From assembly GCF_030549615.1 (NCBI RefSeq), contig NZ_CP130832.1:3348001-3412000 (forward strand): a DNA stretch of 64,000 bases, written 5' to 3'. The position numbers and the translations under genes are program-made. Below are positions 27,674 to 36,947 of this stretch, in pieces. The first letter of the stretch is position 1. Each line of letters starts with the position of its first letter. The notes under the pieces are model-generated. The model searched no databases and was not told where the DNA came from. It saw nothing but the letters and a program-made list of their open reading frames with translations. Source of the DNA: Stenotrophomonas sp. 610A2 (GTDB lineage: Bacteria > Pseudomonadota > Gammaproteobacteria > Xanthomonadales > Xanthomonadaceae).

Positions 27674-29476
27674 ATGCCCCAGAGTCCCGCGCAACAACTG
27701 CTCTCCAGCGTTTTCGGTTACGACAGTTTCCGCGGCGACCAGCAGGCCATCGTCGAGCACGTTGCCAGCGGCAACGATGCCCTGGTGTTGATGCCGACCG
27801 GCGGCGGCAAATCACTGTGCTACCAGATCCCGGCCCTGCTGCGCGACGGCTGCGGCATCGTCATCTCGCCACTGATCGCCTTGATGCAGGACCAGGTGGA
27901 GGCGCTGCATCAGGTCGGTGTCCGCGCCGAGTTCCTCAATTCCACCCTGGATGCCGAAACCGCAGCGCGAGTCGAACGCGAGCTGTTGGCCGGCGAACTG
28001 AAACTGCTCTACGTCGCACCGGAACGCCTGCTGACCGGGCGCTTCCTGTCGCTGCTGAGCCGCGCGCATATCTCGCTGTTCGCCATCGATGAAGCCCACT
28101 GCGTATCGCAATGGGGCCATGATTTCCGCCCCGAGTACCGGCAACTGACGGTTCTGCATGAGCGCTGGCCGCAGGTGCCGCGGATTGCCTTGACCGCCAC
28201 CGCCGATCCGCCGACCCAGCGCGAGATCGCCGAGCGCCTGGACCTGTCCACCGCCCAGCATTTCGTCAGTTCCTTCGACCGCCCCAACATCCGCTACACC
28301 GTCGTGCAGAAGGACAATGCCAAGCGCCAGCTGCTGGCCTTCCTGCGCAACCACCGCGACGAGGCCGGCATCGTCTATTGCATGTCACGGCGCAAGGTCG
28401 AGGAGACCGCGCAGTTCCTGTGCGACGAAGGCATGCAGGCCCTGCCCTACCACGCCGGCATGCCCGCCGAAGTGCGCGCCGCCAACCAGCGCCGTTTCCT
28501 GCGTGAGGACGGCATCGTGATGTGCGCGACGATTGCCTTCGGCATGGGCATCGACAAGCCGGACGTGCGCTTCGTCGCCCATACCGACCTGCCCAAGTCG
28601 ATGGAAGGCTATTATCAGGAAACCGGTCGCGCCGGCCGCGACGGCGAGGCCGCCGAGGCCTGGCTGTGCTACGGCCTGGGCGACGTGGTGCTGCTCAAGC
28701 AGATGATCGAGCAGTCCGAAGCCGGCGAGGAGCGCAAGCAGCTGGAGCGCGCCAAGCTCGACCACCTGCTCGGCTACTGCGAATCCATGCAATGCCGTCG
28801 CCAGGTGCTGTTGGCCGGCTTTGGCGAAACCTATCCCAAGCCCTGCGGCAACTGCGATAACTGCCTCACCCCGCCCGCCGCCTGGGATGCGACCATTCCG
28901 GCACAGAAGGCCCTGAGCTGCGTCTACCGCAGTGGCCAGCGGTTTGGCGTCGGCCATCTGATCGACATCCTGCGCGGCAGCGAAAACGATCGCATACGCC
29001 AGCTCGGCCACGACAAGCTCAGCACCTACGCCATCGGCAATGACCTGGATGCGCGCGCCTGGCGCGGCGTGTTCCGGCAACTGGTCGCCGCCAGCCTGCT
29101 TGAAGTGGATCCGGAGAGCCACGGCGGCCTGCGCCTGACCGATGCCAGCCGCGATGTGCTCACCGGCCGCCGGCAGATGATGATGCGCCGCGACGCTGCA
29201 CCAACCCGCGAACGCGAGCGCAGCGGCCTTCGCACCGGGCTGCCGGTGCAGGCCGCCGATCTGTCACTGTTCCAGGCCTTGCGGGGGTTGCGTGCTGAAC
29301 TGGCTCGCGAGCAGAACGTGCCGGCTTTCGTGATCTTCCACGACAGCACCCTGCGCAACATCGCCGAACAGCGCCCGACCAGCGTCGACGCGCTGGGCAA
29401 GGTTGGCGGTATTGGCGGCAGCAAGCTGGCCCGTTACGGTCAGCGTCTGGTCGAGATCGTGCGCGAACAGGGTTGA
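27674..29476 (+). CDS. recQ: RecQ DNA helicase
   Basis: A 600-residue 3'-5' superfamily 2 helicase acting in RecF-pathway repair and fork processing. Motif 0 is [17 protein letters not shown], Walker A is [12 protein letters not shown] (about 40-51), Walker B is [17 protein letters not shown], and motif VI is [10 protein letters not shown]. The RecQ zinc site has its four cysteines ([10 protein letters not shown] with PCGNCDNC). A winged helix follows, then a C-terminal HRDC domain (about 525-600). Length is normal. It converges with the kinase gene downstream across 22 bp. Confidence 0.97.
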   Translation: MPQSPAQQLLSSVFGYDSFRGDQQAIVEHVASGNDALVLMPTGGGKSLCYQIPALLRDGCGIVISPLIALMQDQVEALHQVGVRAEFLNSTLDAETAARVERELLAGELKLLYVAPERLLTGRFLSLLSRAHISLFAIDEAHCVSQWGHDFRPEYRQLTVLHERWPQVPRIALTATADPPTQREIAERLDLSTAQHFVSSFDRPNIRYTVVQKDNAKRQLLAFLRNHRDEAGIVYCMSRRKVEETAQFLCDEGMQALPYHAGMPAEVRAANQRRFLREDGIVMCATIAFGMGIDKPDVRFVAHTDLPKSMEGYYQETGRAGRDGEAAEAWLCYGLGDVVLLKQMIEQSEAGEERKQLERAKLDHLLGYCESMQCRRQVLLAGFGETYPKPCGNCDNCLTPPAAWDATIPAQKALSCVYRSGQRFGVGHLIDILRGSENDRIRQLGHDKLSTYAIGNDLDARAWRGVFRQLVAASLLEVDPESHGGLRLTDASRDVLTGRRQMMMRRDAAPTRERERSGLRTGLPVQAADLSLFQALRGLRAELAREQNVPAFVIFHDSTLRNIAEQRPTSVDALGKVGGIGGSKLARYGQRLVEIVREQG

Positions 29477-29498
29477 GCCGCACCCGGCCCTCAAGCCA

Positions 29499-32252
29499 CT
29501 AATGCCCCTGCAGGTTCTGCTCGGCAAGCAGCAATAGTCCCTCCACCTTGCGGCGGTCGACCGAGCCAGCCACCTGCAGGCGCTCCATCAGCACCTGCAC
29601 GCGCTGCAGCTCCTGCCTGGCCAGCTGCGCATGCCCCAGCTGCAACAGTGATTCCGCCAACGCCAGACCTGCTGCAGCTACCGCAGCGCTTTCCTTGCCC
29701 TGCTTGGCCACGGCAAATTCCAATGCACTCCTGCGCAGCGCCAGCGCGTGCGCGCCCTCACCCATGCGTCCGGCCAGATCCGCACGAATGCTCAGCAGCC
29801 TCAACTGCAGGTCCGCCGATACCGGCGAACGCATCGCTTCCAGCAGCCGCCGCGCCTGCGCCAGTTCGCCGTTGCGCACATGCCAGTCGATCCGGTTCAA
29901 ATGCGCTTCCACGCGGCCCGGCGCATCCTCCGGCAGGCTCTGCGTCAGTCCCTTGTCAGCATGCAGCAGCATGGCACCGGCCTCCCCCATCCGCCCCTGC
30001 CGCATCAGCAGCACGCCCAGCCCACTCTCCGCCCGCAGGCTGGTGGGCGAGTCAGCACCCAGCTTCTGCGTGCGGATCTGCAAGGCCTGCCGATACAGAT
30101 CTTCGGCGGCGCTGAACTCGCCGCGCAGTTCCTTCAAGGATGCATAGTTGAACAGGCCCATCGAATACTCGACCGAATCCGCACCATCCAGCCGCGCGCT
30201 CAATGCATTGCGCTTTTCGTAGTACGGCTCCGCCGCCACATAATTACCGGAGTCCCGGTACAGATCGGCCAGGCCATCATATTGCTGGCGCACGAAACTG
30301 CTCTCGGCACCATACAGCTCCAGCGCGTGCTGCATGCCCGACTGCAGCAACGGCAATGCCTGTGCATAGCGGCCCTGCTCGCGGAAAATCTGTGCCAGCC
30401 GCATTTCCGCTGCCAATGCCAGCGAGGTACGCCGGCCGTGCAGGCTTGCAAGCATCTGCCGGAACTCGCGCTCCGCTGATTGCTGGCGGCCCCAGCGCAG
30501 GTACATCAAGCCCTTGTTGTAGGACAGCTCACTTACTTCGGTCGCAACGTCCGTATCGGTCGCATCCTGATAAAGGGCCACCGCGCTGTTATACGCGGCC
30601 TCGCCAAGATCGAAATGCTGCTGGTTCACCAGCGCCAGGCCCTTGGCGTTGTAGAGACGCGCCTGTATCACTGGCGGGCCCTTGCGCCCGATCAGATCCA
30701 GGCCCTGCGCCGCCAGCTGCGCGCCCAGTTCACCGTCGCCATCCATGGTTTTCTGCACGGATAGATCCGCCAGCACATTGGCCGCATCCAAGGGGCGCGC
30801 CACGCGCGGGTCCATGAAACCGCCATAGGCCTGCTGCAGCAAGGTGTCGGCCTGATGCGAGGCACCAGCGTTCTGGTAGGCAACGCCCAGTACCGCACGC
30901 ATCCGCGCCAGCTGCGCCGGGGCATCGGCAAGGTCGCGCGCGACCTGCAGCGATGCCTTGTCGAGCAGCTGCCGCGACGTCAGTTGCTCGGCGCCACGCT
31001 CGGTACGCAGGAACGGATCGGCGGTCTCGAACATGCCAACCATGAAATTACTGACCTGCTGAGCGACGACCGCCTCTTCCTGCGCCTGCCGCCGGGTCTG
31101 CCACAAGCCCACCACGAACACCGCGAGCAAAGCGCTGACACCGGCTGCGATCGCAGCACCCTGCCAATTGCGGCGCAGCGCCTTGCCCAGCTGGTACAGG
31201 CGACCACCGTTGCGGGCAACCACCGGCTGCAGTTCCTGATAGCGCCGCAGGTCGGCCATCAGGGCTTCCACCGAGCGATAGCGCTGGCTGGTGTCACTGG
31301 CGCAGGCACGCGCAGCAATGGCATCCAGGTCGCCGCGCAGTCGCCGCCGCCAAGGCAGATCGGCCGGCGCACTCGCACTTGCTGTCGGCACGGCGTCGCC
31401 AGCGTTCTCGGCTTCGCGCGTGCAGGCGCGTGTGGACAGCATCTCCACCAGCATCACACCAAGACTGTAGACATCGCTGGCTGCGCCAACGTTGTGCCCG
31501 GCAATCAGTTCCGGGCTGGCATAGGCGGGCGTGCAATAGCCGGAATCGCGTTTGTCGCGTGCTTCGTTGAGCAGCTGCGCCAGACCAAAATCCAGCAGTA
31601 CCGGCTGGCCATTGGCCTGCACCAGCACGTTGCGAGGTTTCAGGTCACAGTGCAGCACCAACTGCTCGTGCGCGGACTGCACGATGGTGCAGATCTCCAG
31701 GAATAGGCTCAGCCGCTCCGGCAACCCCAACGCCTGCTCGCTACACCAGTCATCAAGCGGCACCCCATCGATGTATTCCATCACCAGGTAAGGATGGCCA
31801 TCGGGCGTGGTACCGCCGTCATAGAGGCGCGCCACATTGGCCAACTGCAGATCGGCGAGTACCTGCCGCTCACTGCCAAGCAGTTCGACTTCGGTGGCAC
31901 CCGGCATGCCGTGCAGCAGCTTGATGGCGACGGTGCGTTGATAGAGGCCGTCGGCGCGTTCGGCCTTGAAAACTGTGCCCATGCCGCCCTGCGCGATGCG
32001 CTCGGTCAGCCGCCACGGGCCGAGCCGTTCGCCCACGCCGAACTCCGGTGCCAACGCCCGTGCCAGCGCCGTGTCCAGGCGATTGCTGACCCGGCTCAGG
32101 CCTACCGTCTGCGAACGCAGCAGCTGCAGCACTTCCTCGCGCACGGCAGGATCGGCACTGCCTTCGGCTACGGCCTGCGGCCATTGCTCGCGCGGCAACT
32201 CGCTTAGCGCATCGAACAGCGCACGCACCTGCCGCCAACGTTCACCGCCCAC
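29499..32252 (-). CDS. Transmembrane Ser/Thr protein kinase with periplasmic TPR domain (PknS-like)
   Basis: A 917-residue protein. An N-terminal 70 residues is followed by a Hanks-type kinase domain (about 77-340) with glycine loop IAQGGMGTVFKAER, ATP lysine Lys111, HCDLKPRN at 201-208, DFG at 221-223 and SPE at 246-248. One membrane helix lies at about 365-384, then over 500 residues of TPR repeats, predicted periplasmic. The catalytic loop has HCD instead of HRD. The gene starts 23 bp after an ECF sigma gene. In Xanthomonas citri a sigma/kinase pair of this design (EcfP-PknS) controls type VI secretion genes by phosphorylating the sigma factor. A similar mechanism is inferred here; no secretion genes are nearby. 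Confidence 0.88.
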   Translation of the reverse strand: MGGERWRQVRALFDALSELPREQWPQAVAEGSADPAVREEVLQLLRSQTVGLSRVSNRLDTALARALAPEFGVGERLGPWRLTERIAQGGMGTVFKAERADGLYQRTVAIKLLHGMPGATEVELLGSERQVLADLQLANVARLYDGGTTPDGHPYLVMEYIDGVPLDDWCSEQALGLPERLSLFLEICTIVQSAHEQLVLHCDLKPRNVLVQANGQPVLLDFGLAQLLNEARDKRDSGYCTPAYASPELIAGHNVGAASDVYSLGVMLVEMLSTRACTREAENAGDAVPTASASAPADLPWRRRLRGDLDAIAARACASDTSQRYRSVEALMADLRRYQELQPVVARNGGRLYQLGKALRRNWQGAAIAAGVSALLAVFVVGLWQTRRQAQEEAVVAQQVSNFMVGMFETADPFLRTERGAEQLTSRQLLDKASLQVARDLADAPAQLARMRAVLGVAYQNAGASHQADTLLQQAYGGFMDPRVARPLDAANVLADLSVQKTMDGDGELGAQLAAQGLDLIGRKGPPVIQARLYNAKGLALVNQQHFDLGEAAYNSAVALYQDATDTDVATEVSELSYNKGLMYLRWGRQQSAEREFRQMLASLHGRRTSLALAAEMRLAQIFREQGRYAQALPLLQSGMQHALELYGAESSFVRQQYDGLADLYRDSGNYVAAEPYYEKRNALSARLDGADSVEYSMGLFNYASLKELRGEFSAAEDLYRQALQIRTQKLGADSPTSLRAESGLGVLLMRQGRMGEAGAMLLHADKGLTQSLPEDAPGRVEAHLNRIDWHVRNGELAQARRLLEAMRSPVSADLQLRLLSIRADLAGRMGEGAHALALRRSALEFAVAKQGKESAAVAAAGLALAESLLQLGHAQLARQELQRVQVLMERLQVAGSVDRRKVEGLLLLAEQNLQGH

Positions 32253-32275
32253 TAGTGCCCCCTGGCCATCAGTGC

Positions 32276-32899
32276 TCAGCGCAATTGCCGGTTCAACCAG
32301 GCCCGCGCGAAACGCAGGTCACGGTCGACCGTGGGTGCGGATACATCCAGCACCAAGGCGATCTCATCGCGGCTCATGCCGCCGAAGTAGGTCAGCTCGA
32401 TGGTGCTCGCCGCGCGCGGCTCCAGCTCGGCCAGTTGATTCAGGGCCTGGTGCAGCGCCAGTACGTCATAGCCGATGCCGGCTTCATCCGGCACCTGGTC
32501 GGCGTGTGAAAGGGTCAGCTGCTCGGCATTGCCGCCGCGCTTGTCCGCGGCGCGTGCGCGCAGATGATCCACCAGCACCGAGCGCATCTTCAGCGCGGCA
32601 ATGGCAACGAAGTGGGCGCGATCCTTGTAATCGGCTTCCGCGCCCAGCAGGCGCATTAGCGACTCGTTGACCAGCGCCGCCGGCTGCAAGGTGCCATTGG
32701 TCTGCTGTGACAGGCGATTGCGGGCAATCAGCATCAGGTCCGAATACAGGGCCTCGAACAGATGCTCGCGTGCATCCATGTCGCCTTGTTGCCAGCGGTG
32801 CAGTAATTGCGTGATCTGCTTGCTCAACCCTGTCCCCAATGACTGGATGCCAGCAACGGCAACCAACGGTGCGCTGGCCATATTAGGACCAGTTCCCAT
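32276..32899 (-). CDS. ECF sigma factor paired with a Ser/Thr kinase (ECF43-like)
   Basis: An ECF-type RNA polymerase sigma factor of the group linked to Ser/Thr kinases. Region 2 is ITQLLHRWQQGDMDAREHLF with DHLRARAADKRGG, and region 4 is a helix-turn-helix (GGMSRDEIALVLDVSAPTVD with RDLRFARAWLNRQL). No anti-sigma gene is adjacent; the kinase gene follows 23 bp later. The start is uncertain. The frame is open to 33016, ATG codons exist at 32899 and 32881, and a TTG at 32827 with GGGGACAGGG just upstream would give 183 residues, the usual family size. Targets are unknown. Confidence 0.85.
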   Translation of the reverse strand: MGTGPNMASAPLVAVAGIQSLGTGLSKQITQLLHRWQQGDMDAREHLFEALYSDLMLIARNRLSQQTNGTLQPAALVNESLMRLLGAEADYKDRAHFVAIAALKMRSVLVDHLRARAADKRGGNAEQLTLSHADQVPDEAGIGYDVLALHQALNQLAELEPRAASTIELTYFGGMSRDEIALVLDVSAPTVDRDLRFARAWLNRQLR

Positions 32900-33194
32900 C
32901 AGATCCAACCACGATGACTGCAACTGTTCGTTCGGGGTGGAGCTGCGACTCGACTCTTGCCGTCGCGAATGCCATTCAAAAGCCGCCTGCAAACAGCGAT
33001 AACGGTCACAACGCATGCGCTGCGTGGATCACACCGAAGCCTGCTGGCGCAAGCCCCCAAACCCGCTGCGTCCGCGCCGCCTCGACCCAGTCACGACAGC
33101 CCGTAGACACAGTACTGATGGCCGTTGACAACATTTCCACGGCATCGGAATCTGCGCCACTTCGCGCCCGAAAAGCGCTTGATCGGCGGATTCT

Positions 33195-34295
33195 ATGCAG
33201 CAGGGAGTAATGCAGGGCATGTGGAGAAGGAGCGTTTTGATCGGCACAGTGTTGTCAGCGGGGATGCTGGCAGCCACGGCACAGGCACAGGTATTCGATC
33301 CCGGTGCACACAAGGGGCCACAACAGGGGACGCAGAACGAAGTCGCGGTGCTCGGCACCATGCACATGGCCAGTCTGCCGGCAAGCTTTGACCCCGCGTC
33401 GCTCGATGCCTTGATCGACCGGCTGGCGTCGTGGCACCCGCAGGCGATCGCCGTCGAGTCGGTATCAGGACAGCAATGCGACATGCTGCGACGCTACCCT
33501 GGCCGTTACAGATTGACGGTGAACGATTACTGCCCCGACCTGTCGGCCGCAGCGAAGGCAACCGGGCTGGACGTGCCCGCCGCGTACGCGGCAGCGGAAG
33601 CGCTGTTGGCAAACTGGCCAGCACAGCCAAGCGCGGCCCAGCGCCGCGAACTCGCCGCCAAGTTCCTCGCTGCGGGTGAGCGTGATTCGGCACTGGTCCA
33701 ATGGCTGTACCTGCCTGCGCCGGAGCGGCATGCAGAGGGCGGCTTGAACCAGGAACTGGTGGACGCACTGGAAGTACTGCGCAGCAGTCGCAATGAAAAC
33801 ACGCTGATCGCCGCGAAACTGGCGGTGCGGCTGGGACATCAGCGGCTCTGGCCAACCGACGACCACAGCGCGGATCAGTACGGCCCCAACCCCAAGGCCT
33901 ATGTGGCAGCAGTCCGCAAGGCATGGGACAACCCGGCATCCAAGCAACGCAGCGCGCAGTACAGCGACCTGGGCGCACAGTTCGACACGCCAGAGAACGT
34001 GCTGGCGACCTACCGGCGTGACAACGGCGCGGACGTCGCCCCAGCCGCCTTCGCAAGTGATTACGGCGCCGCGCTGGAAGAGCCCTCGCCAGAAGGCTAC
34101 GGGCGCATGTATGTCACGTCCTGGGAAACCCGCAACCTGCGCATGGCGGCCAACATCCGTGACCTGATGGGGGCAAGGCCAGGCATGCGCACGCTGGTGC
34201 TGGTCGGCGCCTCGCACAAGGCCTACCTGGATGCCTATCTCAAGCAGATGCACGATGTACGCATCGTCGACGTCCAGCAGACCCTGCTGAAGTAA
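33195..34295 (+). CDS. Exported DUF5694-type protein
   Basis: A protein of 366 residues (358 if ATG 33219 is used) with a Sec signal peptide (SVLIGTVLSAGMLAATAQAQ). The mature part starts with an EVAVLGTMHMASLPASFDP segment. A TraB/PrgY-like GTxH and later histidine (LVLVGASHKAYLD) suggest a metal-dependent or erythromycin-esterase-like fold. Family members are annotated DUF5694 and have no known activity. It is divergent from the ECF sigma gene and followed by a GC-rich hairpin. Confidence 0.75.
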   Translation: MQQGVMQGMWRRSVLIGTVLSAGMLAATAQAQVFDPGAHKGPQQGTQNEVAVLGTMHMASLPASFDPASLDALIDRLASWHPQAIAVESVSGQQCDMLRRYPGRYRLTVNDYCPDLSAAAKATGLDVPAAYAAAEALLANWPAQPSAAQRRELAAKFLAAGERDSALVQWLYLPAPERHAEGGLNQELVDALEVLRSSRNENTLIAAKLAVRLGHQRLWPTDDHSADQYGPNPKAYVAAVRKAWDNPASKQRSAQYSDLGAQFDTPENVLATYRRDNGADVAPAAFASDYGAALEEPSPEGYGRMYVTSWETRNLRMAANIRDLMGARPGMRTLVLVGASHKAYLDAYLKQMHDVRIVDVQQTLLK

Positions 34296-34301
34296 CACGT
34301 C

Positions 34302-34325
34302 AGGGCCGCGGCGAAAGCCGCGGCC
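34302..34325 (+). terminator. GC-rich hairpin after the DUF5694 gene
   Basis: A 10-bp perfect stem (GGCCGCGGC / GCCGCGGCC) around a GAAA tetraloop begins eight bases after the stop codon. There is no T tract, so it is a stem-loop that may protect the 3' end or act with Rho; it is not a classical intrinsic terminator. Confidence 0.5.
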
Positions 34326-34335
34326 TGCGCCATCG

Positions 34336-34366
34336 GTAGCCCGGGCAAGCGCAGCGCACCCGGGGC
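34336..34366. repeat. REP-like element GTAGCCCGGG...CACCCGGGGC
   Basis: A short imperfect palindrome (GTAGCCCGGGCAAGCGCAGC followed by GCACCCGGGGC) starting with GTAG. The same kind of unit recurs between genes in xanthomonad chromosomes. Single copy in this window. Confidence 0.5.
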
Positions 34367-34487
34367 TTCCCGAGAACAAGCTTCAATACCGCTGGATTCC
34401 AGTCTCCCGAATGCGCTTCGCTTACGCGGCCCAGGTTTGAGCCGCCAATTCGGGCCCTCGCGGAGCGGTCGCTTTCTTCGGGGCAAC

Positions 34488-34518
34488 AAAAAAGGCTTCG
34501 GATCACTCCGAAGCCTTT
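34488..34518 (-). terminator. Rho-independent terminator after tRNA-Lys
   Basis: Read on the minus strand, AAAGGCTTCGG and CCGAAGCCTTT form an 11-bp stem with a small loop, followed by a run of six T. It begins 8 bases after the CCA end of the tRNA and terminates the queC-side transcript or the tRNA precursor. Confidence 0.9.
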
Positions 34519-34525
34519 GCAATGC

Positions 34526-34601
34526 TGGTGGGCCGTGATGGATTCGAACCATCGACCAAAAGATTAAAAGTCTTCTGCTCTACCGACTGAGCTAACGGCC
34601 C
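34526..34601 (-). tRNA. tRNA-Lys (anticodon TTT)
   Basis: A 76-nt cloverleaf on the minus strand. The acceptor stem is GGGCCGT paired with ACGGCCC, the D arm contains TAGCTCAGTCGGTAGAGC, the anticodon loop CTTTTAA reads TTT, and the T loop is GGTTCGAATCC. The CCA end is encoded. A strong terminator follows at once. In many gammaproteobacteria a tRNA-Lys lies downstream of tol-pal, and this order is kept here with queE and queC between. Confidence 0.97.
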
Positions 34602-34661
34602 AAACAAAGACCCGGCCGTGGCCGGGGCGCGTATTCTAACGCAATAAACGCAAAAACAACA

Positions 34662-35333
34662 TCACGCGTAATGGGTTGGATCCGGCAAGCCTGCTGCGCT
34701 GAAGCCATCGGCGCGCAGCTGGCAGGCATCGCAATGGCCACAGGCCTTGCCGTCCATGTCGGCCTGGTAGCAGGACACGGTCAAGCCGAAGTCCACGCCC
34801 AGGCGCTGCCCTTCCAGTGCGATCTGTGCCTTGCTCAGGTACTGCAGCGGCGCGTGCACTCGGATGCCAGCACCTTCCACGCCGGCCTTGGTGGCGAGAT
34901 TGGCCAAGGCCTCGAAGGCGGCAATGAATTCCGGGCGGCAGTCCGGGTAGCCTGAATAATCGACCGCGTTGACGCCGCAGAAGATGTCGTTGGCACCCAG
35001 CACCTCGGCCCAGCCCAGCGCCAGTGACAGCATGATGGTGTTGCGCGCCGGCACGTAAGTGACCGGAATGCCGTCACCCTCACCTGCTTCGGGCACATTG
35101 ATATCGTCGGTCAGCGCGGAGCCGCCGATGCTGCGCAGGTCGACCGCGACCACTTTGTGCCCGGCCACGCCCAGGGCGGCGGCCACGCGTGCGGCCGCTT
35201 CCAGTTCGGAGGTGTGGCGCTGGCCATAGCGCACGCTCATGGCATGCACTTCGAAACCCTGTTCCTGGGCGATGGCGACGACGGCGGCTGAGTCCATGCC
35301 GCCGGAAAGAAGCACGACTGCTTTCTTTTTCAT
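34662..35333 (-). CDS. queC: QueC, 7-cyano-7-deazaguanine synthase
   Basis: A 223-residue ATP-dependent enzyme converting 7-carboxy-7-deazaguanine to preQ0 in queuosine synthesis. The PP-loop motif [11 protein letters not shown] is at the N-terminus. The zinc-binding cysteines are at the C-terminus ([20 protein letters not shown]), and [20 protein letters not shown] is typical. It follows queE by 78 bp. Both genes act on consecutive steps of the same pathway. Confidence 0.97.
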   Translation of the reverse strand: MKKKAVVLLSGGMDSAAVVAIAQEQGFEVHAMSVRYGQRHTSELEAAARVAAALGVAGHKVVAVDLRSIGGSALTDDINVPEAGEGDGIPVTYVPARNTIMLSLALGWAEVLGANDIFCGVNAVDYSGYPDCRPEFIAAFEALANLATKAGVEGAGIRVHAPLQYLSKAQIALEGQRLGVDFGLTVSCYQADMDGKACGHCDACQLRADGFSAAGLPDPTHYA

Positions 35334-35411
35334 GGTGATGATCCGGTTGGGAGAGGAAAGCCAGCACGCTGTCCCGCGCCGGGGTAAACGATTGAAGCGG
35401 GCGACGCGGGC

Positions 35412-36119
35412 TCAATAACCCGGTGCGTCGTCCCACAGCAATTTGTGCAGCTGCATCTGGAAGCGCACCGGCAGACGATCGGCGACGATCCAGTCTGCCA
35501 GTTGGCGTGGCGTCACCTGTGATTTGCTGGGCGAGAACAACACCATGCAGCGCTCCGGCAGGCGGTGCTCGCTGAGCATGGACTTGGCCCACTCGTAGTC
35601 GCCGCGGCTGCAGATAACGAACTTGAGCTGGTCGCGCGCGCTCAGCAGCGGGATGTTCTCCAGCCGGTTGCGCGCCATTTCCGCCGAATCCGGGGTCTTC
35701 AGGTCGACCACCCGTGATACGCGCGGGTCGACCTCGGCGATATCCAGCGCGCCCGAGGTCTCCAGCGAGACATCCAGGCCCGCGTCGCACAGCTTCTTCA
35801 GCAGGATCAGGCAACGCTTCTGCGCCAGCGGCTCACCACCGGTGACGCAGACATGGCGCACGCCCTGCTTCAGCACTTCGGCAACGATATCGTCGATATC
35901 CCACCAGTCACCGCCGTGGAAGGCATACGCGGTATCGCAGTACTGGCAACGCAGCGGGCAGCCGGTCAGGCGCACGAACACGGTCGGCCAGCCGGCGGTA
36001 TCGGCTTCGCCCTGCAGGGACAGGAAGATTTCAGTGATCTTCAGTCGCGGCAACGGCGACTGCACGATCTCGCTGGGAACAGCGGCGCTCGGAGAGTTCA
36101 TATTCAATGGCCGCACCAT
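35412..36119 (-). CDS. queE: QueE, 7-carboxy-7-deazaguanine synthase (radical SAM)
   Basis: A 235-residue radical SAM enzyme that rearranges 6-carboxy-tetrahydropterin to 7-carboxy-7-deazaguanine. The SAM-cluster motif CPLRCQYC has the usual C-x3-C-x2-C spacing. The substrate-binding start (EIFLSLQGEADTAGWPTVFV) and VTGGEPLAQK are also seen. The start may be ATG 36119 or the in-frame ATG 36101. It lies 15 bp after cpoB in the tol-pal transcript. Confidence 0.96.
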   Translation of the reverse strand: MVRPLNMNSPSAAVPSEIVQSPLPRLKITEIFLSLQGEADTAGWPTVFVRLTGCPLRCQYCDTAYAFHGGDWWDIDDIVAEVLKQGVRHVCVTGGEPLAQKRCLILLKKLCDAGLDVSLETSGALDIAEVDPRVSRVVDLKTPDSAEMARNRLENIPLLSARDQLKFVICSRGDYEWAKSMLSEHRLPERCMVLFSPSKSQVTPRQLADWIVADRLPVRFQMQLHKLLWDDAPGY

Positions 36120-36134
36120 CGGTGCGGCACCACA

Positions 36135-36944
36135 TCAACGCAGTTGCTGGCCGAGCCGGATCGACTGCAGTCGGTCCTGGGCGGTACGGGCCGCATCACT
36201 GCCGGGAAAACGGGAAACAACCTCTTCCAGGGTTTTCTGCGCCTGGGCGCTGTTGCCTTCACCGAACTGCGACAGGCCAAGCTTCAGCAAACCGCCGGCA
36301 GCCTTGTCGTGGGTGGGATAGCGGGCAACCAGATCGCTGAACTGTGCCTCAGCCATCTTGAAATTACGGGTCGCGTAAAAGCTCTCACCCAGCCAATACA
36401 AGGCATTAGGGGTGTAAGCCGCATTCGGGTACAGCTCGAGGAAGCTCTGGAACAACTGCGCCGAGTCGGCATAGTTGCCAGCCTTCAACGCGTCGAACGC
36501 CACATTGTAGGCCGCGCGCTCGTCTCCGGCCGAGGCCAGAGTTCCGGCATCGCCACGTACCGTCGGCGGACGTTCGGCAGCAGCCGCTGTCGGCTTTGTG
36601 GCCGCAGCGGCGGGCGTCGCCGCGCCAGTGGCCGGAGCAACCGGTGCACCTGCACCGCCTTCAAGGCGATTGAGGCGACCGTCCAGGTCCAGATACTGAT
36701 CGCGACTCTGCTGCTTCAGCTGTTCTTTCTCGTGCTGAAGCTGCTCGATCGTGCTCTGCAACGCCTGCACTTCCGTGCGCAGCTGCTGCAGCTGATTGAG
36801 CATGTCGGTATTGGCCTGACTGTTGTTGACCTGCGTTTCCAGCACGCCAACCCGGTCAGCCAAACTTGCACGCTGTGCATACGCGGGCGCGGCAGCCACC
36901 AGGGCTGCCGCGACCACCAGCATCAGTTTGAGGCTGATGCGCAT
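36135..36944 (-). CDS. cpoB: CpoB (YbgF), Tol-associated coordinator of PBP1B
   Basis: A 269-residue periplasmic protein: signal peptide (cleavage after AYA near residue 24), an N-terminal trimerising coiled coil (about 28-90, LETQVNNSQANTDMLNQLQQ and following), an Ala/Thr/Pro linker, and C-terminal TPR repeats (AYNVAFDALKAGNYADSAQL and later units). In E. coli CpoB couples Tol energy state to PBP1B activity at the division site. It follows pal by 3 bp. A PBP1b gene is also present in the window at 12757-15183. Confidence 0.95.
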   Translation of the reverse strand: MRISLKLMLVVAAALVAAAPAYAQRASLADRVGVLETQVNNSQANTDMLNQLQQLRTEVQALQSTIEQLQHEKEQLKQQSRDQYLDLDGRLNRLEGGAGAPVAPATGAATPAAAATKPTAAAAERPPTVRGDAGTLASAGDERAAYNVAFDALKAGNYADSAQLFQSFLELYPNAAYTPNALYWLGESFYATRNFKMAEAQFSDLVARYPTHDKAAGGLLKLGLSQFGEGNSAQAQKTLEEVVSRFPGSDAARTAQDRLQSIRLGQQLR

Positions 36945-36947
36945 CGA

